DNA of 33,092 bases from Treponema sp. (GTDB lineage Bacteria; Spirochaetota; Spirochaetia; Treponematales; Breznakiellaceae), in assembly GCA_031284195.1 (NCBI GenBank), contig JAITAI010000029.1, positions 1 through 33,092 of the forward strand, given 5' to 3'. Below are positions 16,993-25,972 of this stretch, piece after piece. How positions within the stretch are numbered: position 1 is the stretch's first letter; every line of letters starts with the position of its first letter. Under the pieces are notes generated by a model that did no database searches, was not told the origin of the DNA, and worked only from the letters and a program-made list of their open reading frames with translations. A program made the position numbers and the translations under genes.

Positions 16993-17412
16993 TTACTTGG
17001 CATGGATAGTATCTGGACTTTTTTGACATAAAAATGCATCCAATTCTTCTTCCATACTCCGCAAATGCACTTCCAGTTCCTGAATTCGCCGCATCGCATA
17101 TTGTACTTTTTTGCCCCATAAACGTTCACAGGTTTGATCCAATAAGGCATCAAAGGATACATTGTCGGAACATATTACGGATCTTGTATTAAAAATCATA
17201 GCATAACTATACTCTACCCCTTCATGAATCTGCAAGATACCTGAGCTTATTTCCCGCTGAAAACTATTACCTTCTTATTCTTCGACGCTACCCTCAGAAA
17301 CCGTTATAGAACTCCCTGTACCATCATGAATTCCCGCTTCTGCCCTATCAAAAACCCTAATAAACGTAACCATCGCAATAAAAGCGATGAGGATCAATAC
17401 CAACTTTTGCAT
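16993..17412 (-). pseudogene. Small membrane protein gene interrupted by one in-frame TAA
   Basis: An ATG at 17412, preceded by GGAGG at ideal spacing, opens a 45-codon frame: an N-terminal hydrophobic helix (MQKLVLILIAFIAMVTFIRV) and a short polar tail ending EGSVEE. TAA at 17275-17277 stops it. The same frame then continues unbroken for 94 codons to TAA at 16993, ending in a charged helical, probably coiled-coil segment (RRIQELEVHLRSMEEELDAF). The downstream part has no start codon with a ribosome site, which argues that the whole was once a single ~139-residue membrane-anchored protein. Alternatives are a genuine 45-residue membrane peptide, or readthrough. No family recognised. Confidence 0.55.
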
Positions 17413-17577
17413 ATTCCTCCACATGAGAGCACATCTTCACCGTTCCTATGTATGACAATGTACTTTTTTCTCTCTTTAAATAAAAAATAATTGGGCCTTT
17501 TTCAAAACCAAGGTTAAGGTTGAAAAAGACTTGAAAAAAACGGTTAAAGGACCGGTTTTTCCTTTTACAGCTAAGCC

Positions 17578-17603
17578 GGTTTCAAAACTTCAATTTTGGA
17601 ACC
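17578..17603. repeat. GGTTTCAAAA-type intergenic hairpin
   Basis: GGTTTCAAAA at 17578-17587 pairs with TTTTGGAACC at 17594-17603 (one mismatch). Same family as the hairpins at 2976, 4956 and 16821. Confidence 0.65.
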
Positions 17604-17620
17604 AGCTCATCTAAATTTAC

Positions 17621-17647
17621 TTTTTCAAAATCTGACCTTTTGAAAAA
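17621..17647. terminator. TTTTTCAAAA/TTTTGAAAAA hairpin downstream of the M23 peptidase gene
   Basis: TTTTTCAAAA at 17621-17630 is perfectly inverted at 17638-17647, loop TCTGACC. It lies 60 bases after the minus-strand peptidase gene and has A/T-runs on both sides, so it may terminate that transcript, although the stem is AT-rich. It is also a diverged member of the GTTTCAAAA family. Confidence 0.5.
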
Positions 17648-17706
17648 AACTCAACTAAAAATAAATATCACCGAATTTACCCCAATCAATCTTCTTTACT
17701 ATAAAT

Positions 17707-18987
17707 TTATGATTTAAGAAAATCAAGAGGATTAACTGCCCGGCCGTTCTTATAAATAGCAAAATGAAGATGCGGGCCGGTACTGTACCCGGTACTGCCC
17801 ACTTCTCCAATTTTTGTTCCCTGAGATACCGTGGCCCCCTGGTTCACCGACGTAGCGCTCATATGGGCATACATAGTTTGATAGCCGTTCGCATGGGAAA
17901 TGATGATATACTTACCGTACACCGAACTAATTCCCACCGAGGAAACCCGGCCGTCCATAGCCGCTTTTATAGGCGTTCCCATAGCAGCGGCAAGATCCAA
18001 GGCCGCATGATACCGTCTCACCCCGCTGATAGGATCGTTCCGCCACCCAAAAGGAGAGGTAAGCCGTCCCCGGATAGGATAGATAAAAGAATCTCCCAGA
18101 ATCACCTTGAGGTCTTCGCTCCGCATCTTGGCGCCGGGGATAAAAAGCACCTTCCCCGGTGTAAGGGTTTCACTCTGAATATCATTGGCATCCAAAATGA
18201 CTTCCAAGGGAACCCCCATAACATTGGAAATTTTACTCAATGCGTCTCCCTTTTTTACCGTATAGGGAATACCATCCATATTGGGAATACGCAAAATATC
18301 TCCTTCCCGCAGGAGCTTGACATTAGAAATATAATTGGAGGCAATAATCGCATCCATAGAAAGGGCATGATTGGCGGCGATCTGAGAGACCGAATCTCCC
18401 TTCTTCACCTTATAGGATTCCCATGCAAAGGTTTCTACTAAATTGAGGGGAATAATCTCATCCTGAACTGACGAGGCCGGAGCCGAAAGTCCGGCGTAAG
18501 AGGCTAAATTTTGCCGGATCCCTTCATCTGTTCCCGGCTCTAACCGATACCCCACCCCCCAAGGGATGAAAGCACTCAATTTAAGGGCCCCTAAGGGCTT
18601 CTCTGACCAATTTAATGAAAGTAAAATAAAAAGTAAAAGCCCTGCTATAGCAAGGAGCGGTAACAGCTTCACCACCACGGATCGATAGGTCCGGCCCCTT
18701 TCTTTCTTTACAGGCTGGACCGATCCAGCATCCGAAAACAAACCATTTAAAGAGATATGAGGTAAAGAAAATTCCGGTAGAATAAAGGGCTCCTTTTTTT
18801 TATAATAACGCTGCACCGGGACAGGCTTCTGTTTAATCTGCTCTATTACTAATACATTGGTGCTATGGATGGAGGATGGCGTATACCGAGGGGTATACGC
18901 GGGGGTTTTGGGAGCCTTACTCTGGACAGCAGCAGCCGGTGGTTTACGACGAGTAATATATTGCTGAAAGATTAAATCATTCGTCAT
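17707..18987 (-). CDS. Membrane-anchored LysM-M23 peptidoglycan endopeptidase
   Basis: A 426-residue envelope protein. It has a ~100-residue proline- and lysine-rich cytoplasmic N-terminus and one transmembrane helix at ~106-125. Two LysM domains follow, at ~192-235 (YKVKKGDSVSQIAANH) and ~242-284 (YTVKKGDALSKISNVMG). The C-terminal M23 (LytM) domain has the zinc motifs HxxxD (H327, D331) and HLH (406-408), with a further His at 375 in YAHM, so it should be an active endopeptidase cutting peptide cross-links outside the membrane. It starts 54 bases from the divergent signal peptidase gene. The ATG at 18987 has no strong ribosome site. Likely role: cell elongation or daughter separation. Confidence 0.92.
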   Translation of the reverse strand: MTNDLIFQQYITRRKPPAAAVQSKAPKTPAYTPRYTPSSIHSTNVLVIEQIKQKPVPVQRYYKKKEPFILPEFSLPHISLNGLFSDAGSVQPVKKERGRTYRSVVVKLLPLLAIAGLLLFILLSLNWSEKPLGALKLSAFIPWGVGYRLEPGTDEGIRQNLASYAGLSAPASSVQDEIIPLNLVETFAWESYKVKKGDSVSQIAANHALSMDAIIASNYISNVKLLREGDILRIPNMDGIPYTVKKGDALSKISNVMGVPLEVILDANDIQSETLTPGKVLFIPGAKMRSEDLKVILGDSFIYPIRGRLTSPFGWRNDPISGVRRYHAALDLAAAMGTPIKAAMDGRVSSVGISSVYGKYIIISHANGYQTMYAHMSATSVNQGATVSQGTKIGEVGSTGYSTGPHLHFAIYKNGRAVNPLDFLKS

Positions 18988-19041
18988 GGTTTATTTATCG
19001 ACAGGTGGTTCAAGAATGATTATACTATTATAGACTATAGT

Positions 19042-19440
19042 ATGGAAAATAATACATCCATCGAGACCGGAAGGGCAATTGGAGGAGCATTATTTGTTGC
19101 CCTATTACTGAAGCTTTTCTTATTTGATTTTATGATTACCGAAGGACAATCTATGGTACCAGCTATTAAACCGGGTTCCATACTTGTGGTGAATAAATTG
19201 GCTTACGGTCTACGGCTTCCCTGGTCCAAAGGCTATCTCCTGTGGTGGGCTATGCCTAAGCCGGGAGATGTGGTGGTTTTCTATACCCCTTGCCGGGAAA
19301 TTGCGGTAAAACGATGCGCCGAGCTTACTGAAAACCATACCTTCATGGCATTGGGGGATAATAGCCTCCAATCCTACGATTCTCGTGCCTACGGTCCTAT
19401 TCCACTGAGTAATATCCTGGGTAAGGTATTAATAATTTAA
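19042..19440 (+). CDS. lepB: Signal peptidase I, short form
   Basis: A 132-residue member of the S26 family that removes signal peptides at the outer face of the cytoplasmic membrane. An N-terminal hydrophobic segment (~13-31) is followed by the catalytic serine box EGQSMVPAI (S37), the lysine box AVKRC (K90) and the conserved GDNSLQSYDSRAYGPI block (105-120). The protein is much shorter than Escherichia coli LepB and resembles compact Gram-positive enzymes with one membrane anchor. No clear Shine-Dalgarno sequence precedes the ATG. Its TAA overlaps the ATG of the PBP gene (TAATG), so the two should be translationally coupled. Confidence 0.88.
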   Translation: MENNTSIETGRAIGGALFVALLLKLFLFDFMITEGQSMVPAIKPGSILVVNKLAYGLRLPWSKGYLLWWAMPKPGDVVVFYTPCREIAVKRCAELTENHTFMALGDNSLQSYDSRAYGPIPLSNILGKVLII

Positions 19441-21374
19441 TGTTTACTACCACAGGACGGACCGGCACAAGGGGCCGGGGGAAAAAAGAGCCATTCCCTG
19501 CTCAAAACCGTTCTGGTGACCGGTATGATCAAGGGCGCATCATTTACCAGCGGTTTCTGGTGGTTTTTTTTCTGTTTGCCCTACTAACGCTCATCGTCGT
19601 ACTGCGGTATGCCATGCTAATGCTGAATGGGGATATCTCGGAAAAACTGATCAGCACGAAACCTTTTATCGAACGGGGTACCATCTTAGATAGAAACGGC
19701 CGTATTCTGGCCATGCAGACCAGACTGGCTAACATCAGTGTCTGGCGTCCTGAAATAAAAGACCTGGAAGCCCTGAGTCATACCCTAAGTCCTGTGCTTA
19801 ACCTCTCCAGCGATGAAATCATCCGGCGGATTACCACTGCTTCCAGTGATTTTATATACCTTAAAAAGCGGGTGGACCAGACCACCATACAAAAAATCCA
19901 AAACCAGCTCCCCCTGGGAGGGGTCAATATTGAGCCTATCGTAGGCCGGATCTATCCAGAGAGTAACCTGGCAAGTCAGATCATCGGTTTTGTGGGGGAT
20001 GAAGGGATCGGTCTTGAAGGGATTGAATATGCCTTTGAATCGGAACTCGCCCCGAATGAAACGCGAGACGGTAATCAGGTGATCCTGACGATTGATGCCA
20101 ATGTACAGTATATCCTTGAAAAAATAGCCACCCAAACCTTAGTAGAAAATAAGGCCGAAGCAGTGATGCTCATGGCCCTGGATCCCCGGACCGGCGATAT
20201 TCTCGGTTCCGCTTCTGCGCCGGGATTCAATCCCAATGCGCTCCAGGATTCGAATGAAATCAGCCGAATGAACTGGCCCGCAATCTGGGCCTATGAACCC
20301 GGTTCAGTGTTCAAGGTCTTTTCCCTCGCTGCCCTTATAGATTCAGGGGCCATTACCGGAAACAGCATCTTTATCTGTAACGGGCGTTACGAACGGGTTA
20401 CAAACCTGGGGGAACGGGTCCTCATTAATTGCCTTGCCGCCCACGGAAGAGTGAGCGCCCGAGAAATCATCCGATTCTCCTGCAACGCCGGAGCAGCCTA
20501 TGCAGCGGACCGGCTGGGAGCAGATGCCTTTTATAGGACGCTCCAAGATTTCGGATTCGGTTCTCGGGTAGGGACCGGAAATCCCGGGGAGACCGCCGGG
20601 GTTTTCCGGTCTGTAGAAGGATGGTCCGCCCGGTCTAAACCGACCATCGCCATGGGTCAAGAGCTATCCGTCTCTGCCTTACAGATGATCCAGGCTGCTT
20701 CTGCCATAGCTAACGATGGTATCCTGGTTCCCCCTCGGATCGTATCCCGGATCCGTTCAAGCGACGGAACCACAGAACAGCCCTTTAATCCTGGTACTCC
20801 CCGGCGGATCCTGAAGCCTGAAACCGCCCGGCTCATGCGTTCGTATATGATGGATGTTACCTCCAGTACCGGTACTGGACGGCGAGCCAATGTGGAGGAT
20901 CTATCCTTAGCAGTCAAAACCGGTACTGCCCAGGTGGTAGATCCTGCCACCGGCGCCTATTCAAGTTCCGACTTTATTGCCAGTTGTATGGCCCTGCTCC
21001 CCTCAGAAGCGCCTTCCCTGGTTTTGTACATCGTCATCGTCAATCCTCAAGGGGAATCCTATCTGGGGGGGCGCATCGCCGCCCCGCCCATACGGGAAGC
21101 TGCGGAAGCCCTGGTGGATTACCTGGGGATCCCTCGAGGGAGAAATCCCCAGGTCACTCATCCTGGTTCTATTACCTTGCCTAATGAGCAGCTCCCCCTC
21201 ATTGAAGGTAAAGTTCCTAATTTTATCGGTTATGCGAAACGGCAACTCTTGCCCCTCCTACTCCGGGATGATCTGCACCTTGAAATAACAGGAGATGGTT
21301 GGGTCAAACGGCAAAGCCCCCCTCCAGGAACACCCTTAAAAGCAGATACCACCATCATCTTGGAATTGGAATAA
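19440..21374 (+). CDS. Class B penicillin-binding protein (PBP2/FtsI) with C-terminal PASTA-like domain
   Basis: A 644-residue transpeptidase that cross-links peptidoglycan. A basic cytoplasmic tail leads to one transmembrane helix at ~38-58; the dimerisation domain begins at ~76 (ERGTILDRNGRILA). The catalytic domain has SVFK (S289, K292), SCN (347-349) and KTGTA (493-497). After residue ~580 a PASTA-like module (VPNFIGYAKRQLLPLL ... SPPPGTPL) ends the protein, an arrangement seen in FtsI-type PBPs. It starts inside the stop of lepB and is followed after 9 bases by the MAF protein gene, forming a three-gene unit. I cannot tell whether it is the divisome or an elongasome enzyme, although the PASTA tail favours division. 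Confidence 0.92.
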   Translation: MFTTTGRTGTRGRGKKEPFPAQNRSGDRYDQGRIIYQRFLVVFFLFALLTLIVVLRYAMLMLNGDISEKLISTKPFIERGTILDRNGRILAMQTRLANISVWRPEIKDLEALSHTLSPVLNLSSDEIIRRITTASSDFIYLKKRVDQTTIQKIQNQLPLGGVNIEPIVGRIYPESNLASQIIGFVGDEGIGLEGIEYAFESELAPNETRDGNQVILTIDANVQYILEKIATQTLVENKAEAVMLMALDPRTGDILGSASAPGFNPNALQDSNEISRMNWPAIWAYEPGSVFKVFSLAALIDSGAITGNSIFICNGRYERVTNLGERVLINCLAAHGRVSAREIIRFSCNAGAAYAADRLGADAFYRTLQDFGFGSRVGTGNPGETAGVFRSVEGWSARSKPTIAMGQELSVSALQMIQAASAIANDGILVPPRIVSRIRSSDGTTEQPFNPGTPRRILKPETARLMRSYMMDVTSSTGTGRRANVEDLSLAVKTGTAQVVDPATGAYSSSDFIASCMALLPSEAPSLVLYIVIVNPQGESYLGGRIAAPPIREAAEALVDYLGIPRGRNPQVTHPGSITLPNEQLPLIEGKVPNFIGYAKRQLLPLLLRDDLHLEITGDGWVKRQSPPPGTPLKADTTIILELE

Positions 21375-21383
21375 GAGGAACTT

Positions 21384-23291
21384 ATGCCTTATAGAAGCAA
21401 TTGGGATAAGAACAGCGCCATCATCAGGGAGAAGTTTCCGGGTCTCTTGGAACAACTGAACCGCTCAGGACTGGAAGGCGAAGGGGATATCCAGATAGAA
21501 ACCGCCGCATCAGGGGATCCTACCCTGATCATCCAGGGCGTCTCCATCCATTCACGGCGGGATCCGAAACGGGAAGGTCGGCGCCTGGCAGATACCTTGA
21601 ACAGTACGGGTCCTATCATCATCTTGGGCTTTGGATTGGGGTATACGGTAGAAGGGATCCTGGAAAAAACTGGGTTTTCCCCCAATCGACCCATTATCAT
21701 GGTGGAACGCCGGGCCGCGGTGTTGCGGAAGGCTTTGGAAACTAGAAATCTGGGTTCCCTCCTTTCAGCAAACCCCCTCATCTTTGTCCTGGGAGGAACG
21801 GAAGATGGGATTACTGGAGCGCTTCACTGGTGCGAAACCCAGTCCCCCGGATGGAAAGCGCCCTTTGAGCTTATCCGAAATCCCGGGCTTATGCAGCTTG
21901 ATGCAGATTGGTACGCCGGTGTAGAACGCCATATCCAGGCTTGGACCTCCAAGGATGAGGTCAACCTGGCAACCCTCCGGCGCTTCGGAAAACGTTGGGT
22001 CCGGAATGGATCCCGAAACCTAGAAGCTATCCGGGACCTTCCGGGGATAGGCTGTCTGGCAGGGATTCTGGCTCCCCAGATCCCTACGTTTCTCGCTGCC
22101 GCAGGTCCTTCTCTGGACCGCATCGCGCCTATCTTGCCTGCCATCCGTAAGCGCTGTGTCATGGTGGCAGTGGATACGGCCTTGAGGCTGTTCGCAGGGG
22201 CAGGGGTTGATCCGGATTTTGCGGTAGTGGTAGACCCTCAGTACTGGAACTCCCGGCATTTGGACCGTATTCCCTTACCTAAGACCTACCTCATCATCGA
22301 ATCTGCGGTGTATCCTCCGGTACTCCGGCATCCTTGTGCGGGGAGGTTCCTCTGTACCTCCCTGTACCCCTTAGGCAGTTTCATCGAAAATCGACTTGAT
22401 CCCAAGGGACGGCTCGGCGCAGGAGGCTCGGTGGCAACCACTGCTTGGGACTTTGCTCGAAGTCTGGGTTCATCTTCCATCTGGATTGCCGGTTTGGATC
22501 TTTCCTTTCCCGGCCTCAAAACCCATTTTAAGGGGGCTCGTTTTGAGGAACAGGCCCTCTCAGAATCGACCCGGTTTAGTCCTGGGGAAACCCGTTCGTT
22601 TAGGGCTCTGAGAGATGGACATCCTTTCTGGGCCGCTGCAGCAGATGGAAGCCGGGTTCTGACGGATCAGCGCTTATCCCTTTACGCGGCATGGTTTGAA
22701 AATCGGTTCCATGGAACTCCGGGACTAAAGAATTACCGTATTTTTGGGGAAGGGCTTGCACTGTCCGGCTTGATTAGTGTTTCCCCAGAAGAACTCCTGT
22801 CCCTGCCGATCCAACGGGAGGAAATAGACCGGCGTCTGGGGAGAGCTTTTTCCCAAGTACAGCGCGACTTTATGGGGCAGGAACAGATACAGGAACGACG
22901 GGTAAAATACGATGCCGCCTTACGGGAGTTGGTGCAAGGGCTTACAAAGATTAAATCGCTGGCAGATGCTGCCGTGGAGATCCTCTCCAGGACCGCTTCA
23001 CCAGGCTGTACTGAAACGGGAAAAGGTCTACCACGGCCCCAAGACCAGAAAAGGACTTGTTCTTTCCTTAAACAACTCGAAGCCATTGATAAGGAGATTG
23101 CTGCAAGCCCTGTAAAGGACGTAGCGGGCTTTCTCGTACCGCCTCCGGTACTGCTGGAAGCGGGACAGAAAAACCATGCATCCGCGTCCCTTAGCCGGTA
23201 TGTGGAATCTTCCTTAAGCCTGTATCACGCCCTTTCAGAAGCTGCAGAGGAACAGCTTAAACAGATAGGCCGGGGAAGGCACCAAACTTGA
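21384..23291 (+). CDS. 6-hydroxymethylpterin pyrophosphokinase MptE-like / MAF_flag10 protein
   Basis: A 635-residue protein with the MAF_flag10 (DUF115) core. The segment FLAAAGPSLDRIAPILPAI, then VMVAVDTALRLFAGAGVDPD and VVVDPQYWNSRHLD near residues 230-290 is the Rossmann-like signature shared with archaeal MptE. Related proteins in Campylobacter (Maf motility accessory factors) transfer nonulosonic acids to flagellin, and this architecture is common in spirochaetes. A second conserved part (GAGGSVATTAWDFARSLG, IWIAGLDLSFPG) lies at ~345-380. AGAGGAAC sits just before the ATG. Coupling to lepB and PBP2 suggests envelope work, perhaps glycosylation of flagellar or surface protein. The substrate is not known. 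Confidence 0.82.
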   Translation: MPYRSNWDKNSAIIREKFPGLLEQLNRSGLEGEGDIQIETAASGDPTLIIQGVSIHSRRDPKREGRRLADTLNSTGPIIILGFGLGYTVEGILEKTGFSPNRPIIMVERRAAVLRKALETRNLGSLLSANPLIFVLGGTEDGITGALHWCETQSPGWKAPFELIRNPGLMQLDADWYAGVERHIQAWTSKDEVNLATLRRFGKRWVRNGSRNLEAIRDLPGIGCLAGILAPQIPTFLAAAGPSLDRIAPILPAIRKRCVMVAVDTALRLFAGAGVDPDFAVVVDPQYWNSRHLDRIPLPKTYLIIESAVYPPVLRHPCAGRFLCTSLYPLGSFIENRLDPKGRLGAGGSVATTAWDFARSLGSSSIWIAGLDLSFPGLKTHFKGARFEEQALSESTRFSPGETRSFRALRDGHPFWAAAADGSRVLTDQRLSLYAAWFENRFHGTPGLKNYRIFGEGLALSGLISVSPEELLSLPIQREEIDRRLGRAFSQVQRDFMGQEQIQERRVKYDAALRELVQGLTKIKSLADAAVEILSRTASPGCTETGKGLPRPQDQKRTCSFLKQLEAIDKEIAASPVKDVAGFLVPPPVLLEAGQKNHASASLSRYVESSLSLYHALSEAAEEQLKQIGRGRHQT

Positions 23292-23341
23292 TCCGTAAAA
23301 TATAAGCAGTCAAACCGCAAAGGTGTACCAGGCAAGACATT

Positions 23342-23587
23342 CCCCTACCTGAACCCCCAAGACCCTCCTTCCGATGCTATGAAGCCGACGGCACAGGCCC
23401 TATCAGCACCCACTTCATCCCACCGATCGCCAACGAGTTTACCCCCCAAGAACCATCTTGTACAGCTGATGAACCGAGCTATCGACGAGATGTACATAGA
23501 GCAAATGCTCAGGTAATACCAGCTCGGCGACGGTACAAGCTGGTTTCATCCCAGGATGATGACCAAAATATTTGTCTACGGATACAT
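23342..23587 (+). pseudogene. IS1182-like transposase, N-terminal relic
   Basis: The conceptual protein reads GPISTHFIPPIANEFTP then, after a one-base excess in a run of six C (23442-23447), KNHLVQLMNRAIDEMYIEQ. An in-frame TAA follows at 23514-23516, then YQLGDGTSWFHPRMMTKIF and VYGYME. This matches the N-terminal region of IS1182-family transposases. It breaks off near 23587, where IS3-type sequence begins, so the element was cut by a later insertion. Its remainder is not found on the other side. Confidence 0.6.
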
Positions 23588-24412
23588 GGAATTCCCCCGA
23601 TTGAATGGACAGGAAGTTAAGCCTATGATCAAAGGAGCGGGTATCATGGGAGAAAGAAGAGTTTTTACCAGAGAATGTAAGGAACGGGCAGTGGAACTTG
23701 CCCTGAAAACTGACCGGAAGCAGCCGGAGATTGCCCAAGAGCTTGGGATTAACGGGAATATGCTTGCACGATGGAAACGGGAGATGAAGTAGAGCGAAAG
23801 GGGATCGATGAAAGCCTTCAGCGGCAGAGGAAATGCCCGGGATGAAGAGATGGCCCGATTGGAAAATACCGACCTGCGGGAGACCAATGAACTATTAAAA
23901 AAACTTTTGTCCATCTTCACACTACGGAATCCCCGGTAGCAGCGTACCAGTTCATGCGGCAGTAGCAAGGACAGGACCCGGTTACGAAGATGGCTAGACA
24001 ATTGGGGGTAAGCTGGAGGGGGTAGTATGCGTGGCTTGTCAGGAAACCCGGCATACACGAACAGACAGACCGGGAACTCTTGAGGCTTATCAGCCGGATA
24101 GGTGAAGCACACCGAGGGCGCTATGGCAGTCCACGAGTATGGCAGACCTTAGTTCAGGAGTTTCAGGTAAGGGTAAGCCGAAAACGGGTGGAACGGCTGA
24201 TGAGGGAGCAAGGACTAAAGGTGCGAAGAAAGAAGGGATGGGTGAACACGACGGACGCAAAGCATTCACTGCCGGTCGCAGAGAACTTGTTGAATTGAGA
24301 CTTTAGCGCGTGCGGACCGGGGGAGAAGTGGGTGTCGGATATAACGTATCTGAAGACGAGCAGTGGCCGGCTGTATTTAACGGTGATACTAGATTTATGG
24401 GATCGCACCGTG
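23588..24412 (+). pseudogene. IS3-family element A, decayed and 3'-truncated
   Basis: OrfA begins at ATG 23646 (MGERRVFTRECKERAVELAL) with a helix-turn-helix, then a TAG at 23790-23792 in frame before SERGSMKAFSGRGNARDEEM. OrfB follows in pieces: AAYQFMRQ, TAG, QGQDPVTKMARQLGVSWRG, TAG, YAWLVRKPG, then RGRYGSPRVWQTLVQEF and VRRKKGWVNTTDAKHSLPVA. A TGA stands where Arg is expected, then GPGEKWVSDITYLKTSSGR and LYLTVILDLWDR (start of the DDE core). It ends abruptly at 24412, at the terminus of an IS1-like element. Four in-frame stops show it is dead. Confidence 0.75.
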
Positions 24413-24772
24413 GGTACTGTTCTAGACTTATTATACTAAAAGTGGATATACTATACCGAAAACGTTATAAGGGGGAAGGTATGGTAGCATTAACAGGTCT
24501 ATTGTGCGGAAGTGAAGATGTCCGTAGTTATAGCAGTGTTCACAGGGTAAAAAGCGGTATGCCGGTAATCATCCTGAATGTTCCCCTAAAACAGGGTATG
24601 CGGAATATACCTAAGGGCTGTAACCCTGAAGTAAAGAAAAACATAAACACATGGGCGGTTGACGGAGCGGGAATAGGGGCAACGGCACGAGAACGAGGAG
24701 TAAGCACCGATAGGGTTATAAAAGCATTAAAAATAAAGAGGAAATGATAGAGTAAATGAACAAAGCATAGCT
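24413..24772 (+). pseudogene. IS1-like element, left part with InsA
   Basis: The terminal sequence GGTACTGTTCTAGACTTATT at 24413 resembles the IS1 left inverted repeat. ATG 24481, after AAGGGGGAAGG, opens 88 codons, the size of InsA. The C-terminal helix-turn-helix is clear (GCNPEVKKNINTWAVDGAG then IGATARERGVSTDRVIKAL), but the N-terminal zinc-finger part has lost its second cysteine pair (only LCGSEDVRSY is recognisable), so it probably contains compensating frameshifts. InsB, the catalytic subunit, is absent: IS3 element B begins at 24773. Confidence 0.6.
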
Positions 24773-24807
24773 TGAAACCTGGACTTAACCCCATGAGGTA
24801 GACCCTG

Positions 24808-25664
24808 TTAAGCGGCTTCACCTGAGTTAAACCCATCAGGGGCGAAGTCAAGCGCCGAATGAAGCCGCACCCGGTTATAATAGGCCTCAATGTACATGAA
24901 CACCGACTGCCGGACTTCCGCCATGGAGTGTTTCCCCTCAAGCGTTTCCCCCTCCCCCTTGAGGGTTTTGAAAAAGTTCTCGGCGCAGGCGTTGTCCCCC
25001 CAGTTACTCTTGCGGCTCATGCTCGGGCGGACAGCCGGACACCGGAGGCACAGCAGTTCACGAAACGCTTTTGAGTACTACTGCGCGCCACGGTCGGAAT
25101 GAAATAGCAGGCCCGGCGAGGGGGCGCGGTTTGTGACCGCCATTTCAAGAGCCGGGATGACCGTTTGCCCGCTCTCCAGGTCGTCGCTCAAAGCCCAGCC
25201 GATGACCTTCCGGTCGAACCGGTCCCGTAGCATCGTCAGGTATACCCAGGGGCCGGAGGTCCGCAGCTCCGTGATATAAGACACCCCGGCTTCCCCGCGT
25301 CAAACTGCCGGTCACGGATGGGTTCGCAGACCGGAAGCCCGTGGTTCGAGTTGGTCGGGGGAATGTAGTTCCGCCTCCGGCGGGCGTTTAAGCCGTGCTC
25401 ACGCATCAATCGGGTCCCTTTCTTCCGGTTTACCCGCTTCCCGTAGCGTGCGCGCAGTGTTTCCCACACACGGGGGCTCTCGTACCGGCGGTGATGCCGC
25501 TCCCCGATGAAGGCGGTCAGCTCGGCGTCGGCCTTGCTCCGCCGTTCGGATACTCCGTGCTTGGCCCCTTTGTAATACGCACTGCTGCGGACCCCAAAAA
25601 GTCCGGCCAGCTCCCTGATGGGGTACCGCTCCCGGTTCGCCCGCATGAACCGGTACACCGTCAC
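24808..25664 (-). pseudogene. IS3-family transposase OrfB (element B), frameshifted and with an in-frame TAG
   Basis: The first part (from 25664) reads YRFMRANRERYPIRELAGLF and ESPRVWETLRARYGKRVNRK, the HTH_21 region. After a frameshift near 25285 the DDE core begins (SYITELRTSGPWVYLTMLRD, KVIGWALSDDLESGQ, LLFHSDRGAQ). TAG at 25078-25080 replaces the tyrosine normally following RG(V/A)Q, then the same frame continues through YSKAFRE, MSRKSNWGDNACAENFFKTL and YIEAYYNRVRLHSAL to the end at 24808. Both lesions must be repaired to give an active enzyme. Confidence 0.8.
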
Positions 25665-25972
25665 TGGGGGGCTCCCTGTGCGAAGATGGCCGCTGCTTTT
25701 TTTAGAATTTCATTCGCCTCCTTCAGCGCCCTGTTCTCCTTCCGCAGCCGGGCCAGCTCCTCGTCCCGGGGCCGTGCGTGTCCGGGAAAGGGCTGCCTCC
25801 CTTCCCCGTGGGCTTCCCGGGAAACCTGCATCCACCGGTGCAATACGGTGTCGCTGATACCCAAATCCCCGGCAACCTGGGCAACCGGCTTTTCCTGTTT
25901 CTCCGCCAGGGCTACCGCCTCGGCTTTGCATTCCTTCGTGTATACACGCCTTTTTTGGTCTGTTTTACCCAT
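25661..25972 (-). CDS. IS3-family transposase OrfA (element B)
   Basis: A 103-residue helix-turn-helix protein that in IS3 elements binds the terminal repeats. It contains RRVYTKECKAEAVALAEKQ then VAQVAGDLGISDTVLHRWM, followed by a leucine-zipper segment (EELARLRKENRALKEANEIL) ending KKAAAIF. It appears intact. Its stop overlaps the beginning of OrfB by a few bases, the usual place for programmed -1 frameshifting that makes the OrfAB transposase. Since OrfB is broken, OrfA alone is probably inert. Confidence 0.85.
   Translation of the reverse strand: MGKTDQKRRVYTKECKAEAVALAEKQEKPVAQVAGDLGISDTVLHRWMQVSREAHGEGRQPFPGHARPRDEELARLRKENRALKEANEILKKAAAIFAQGAPQ

Noticed and set aside
17764..18441. 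225-codon plus-strand frame
   Set aside because: It is entirely antisense to the LysM-M23 peptidase, whose motifs are unambiguous.
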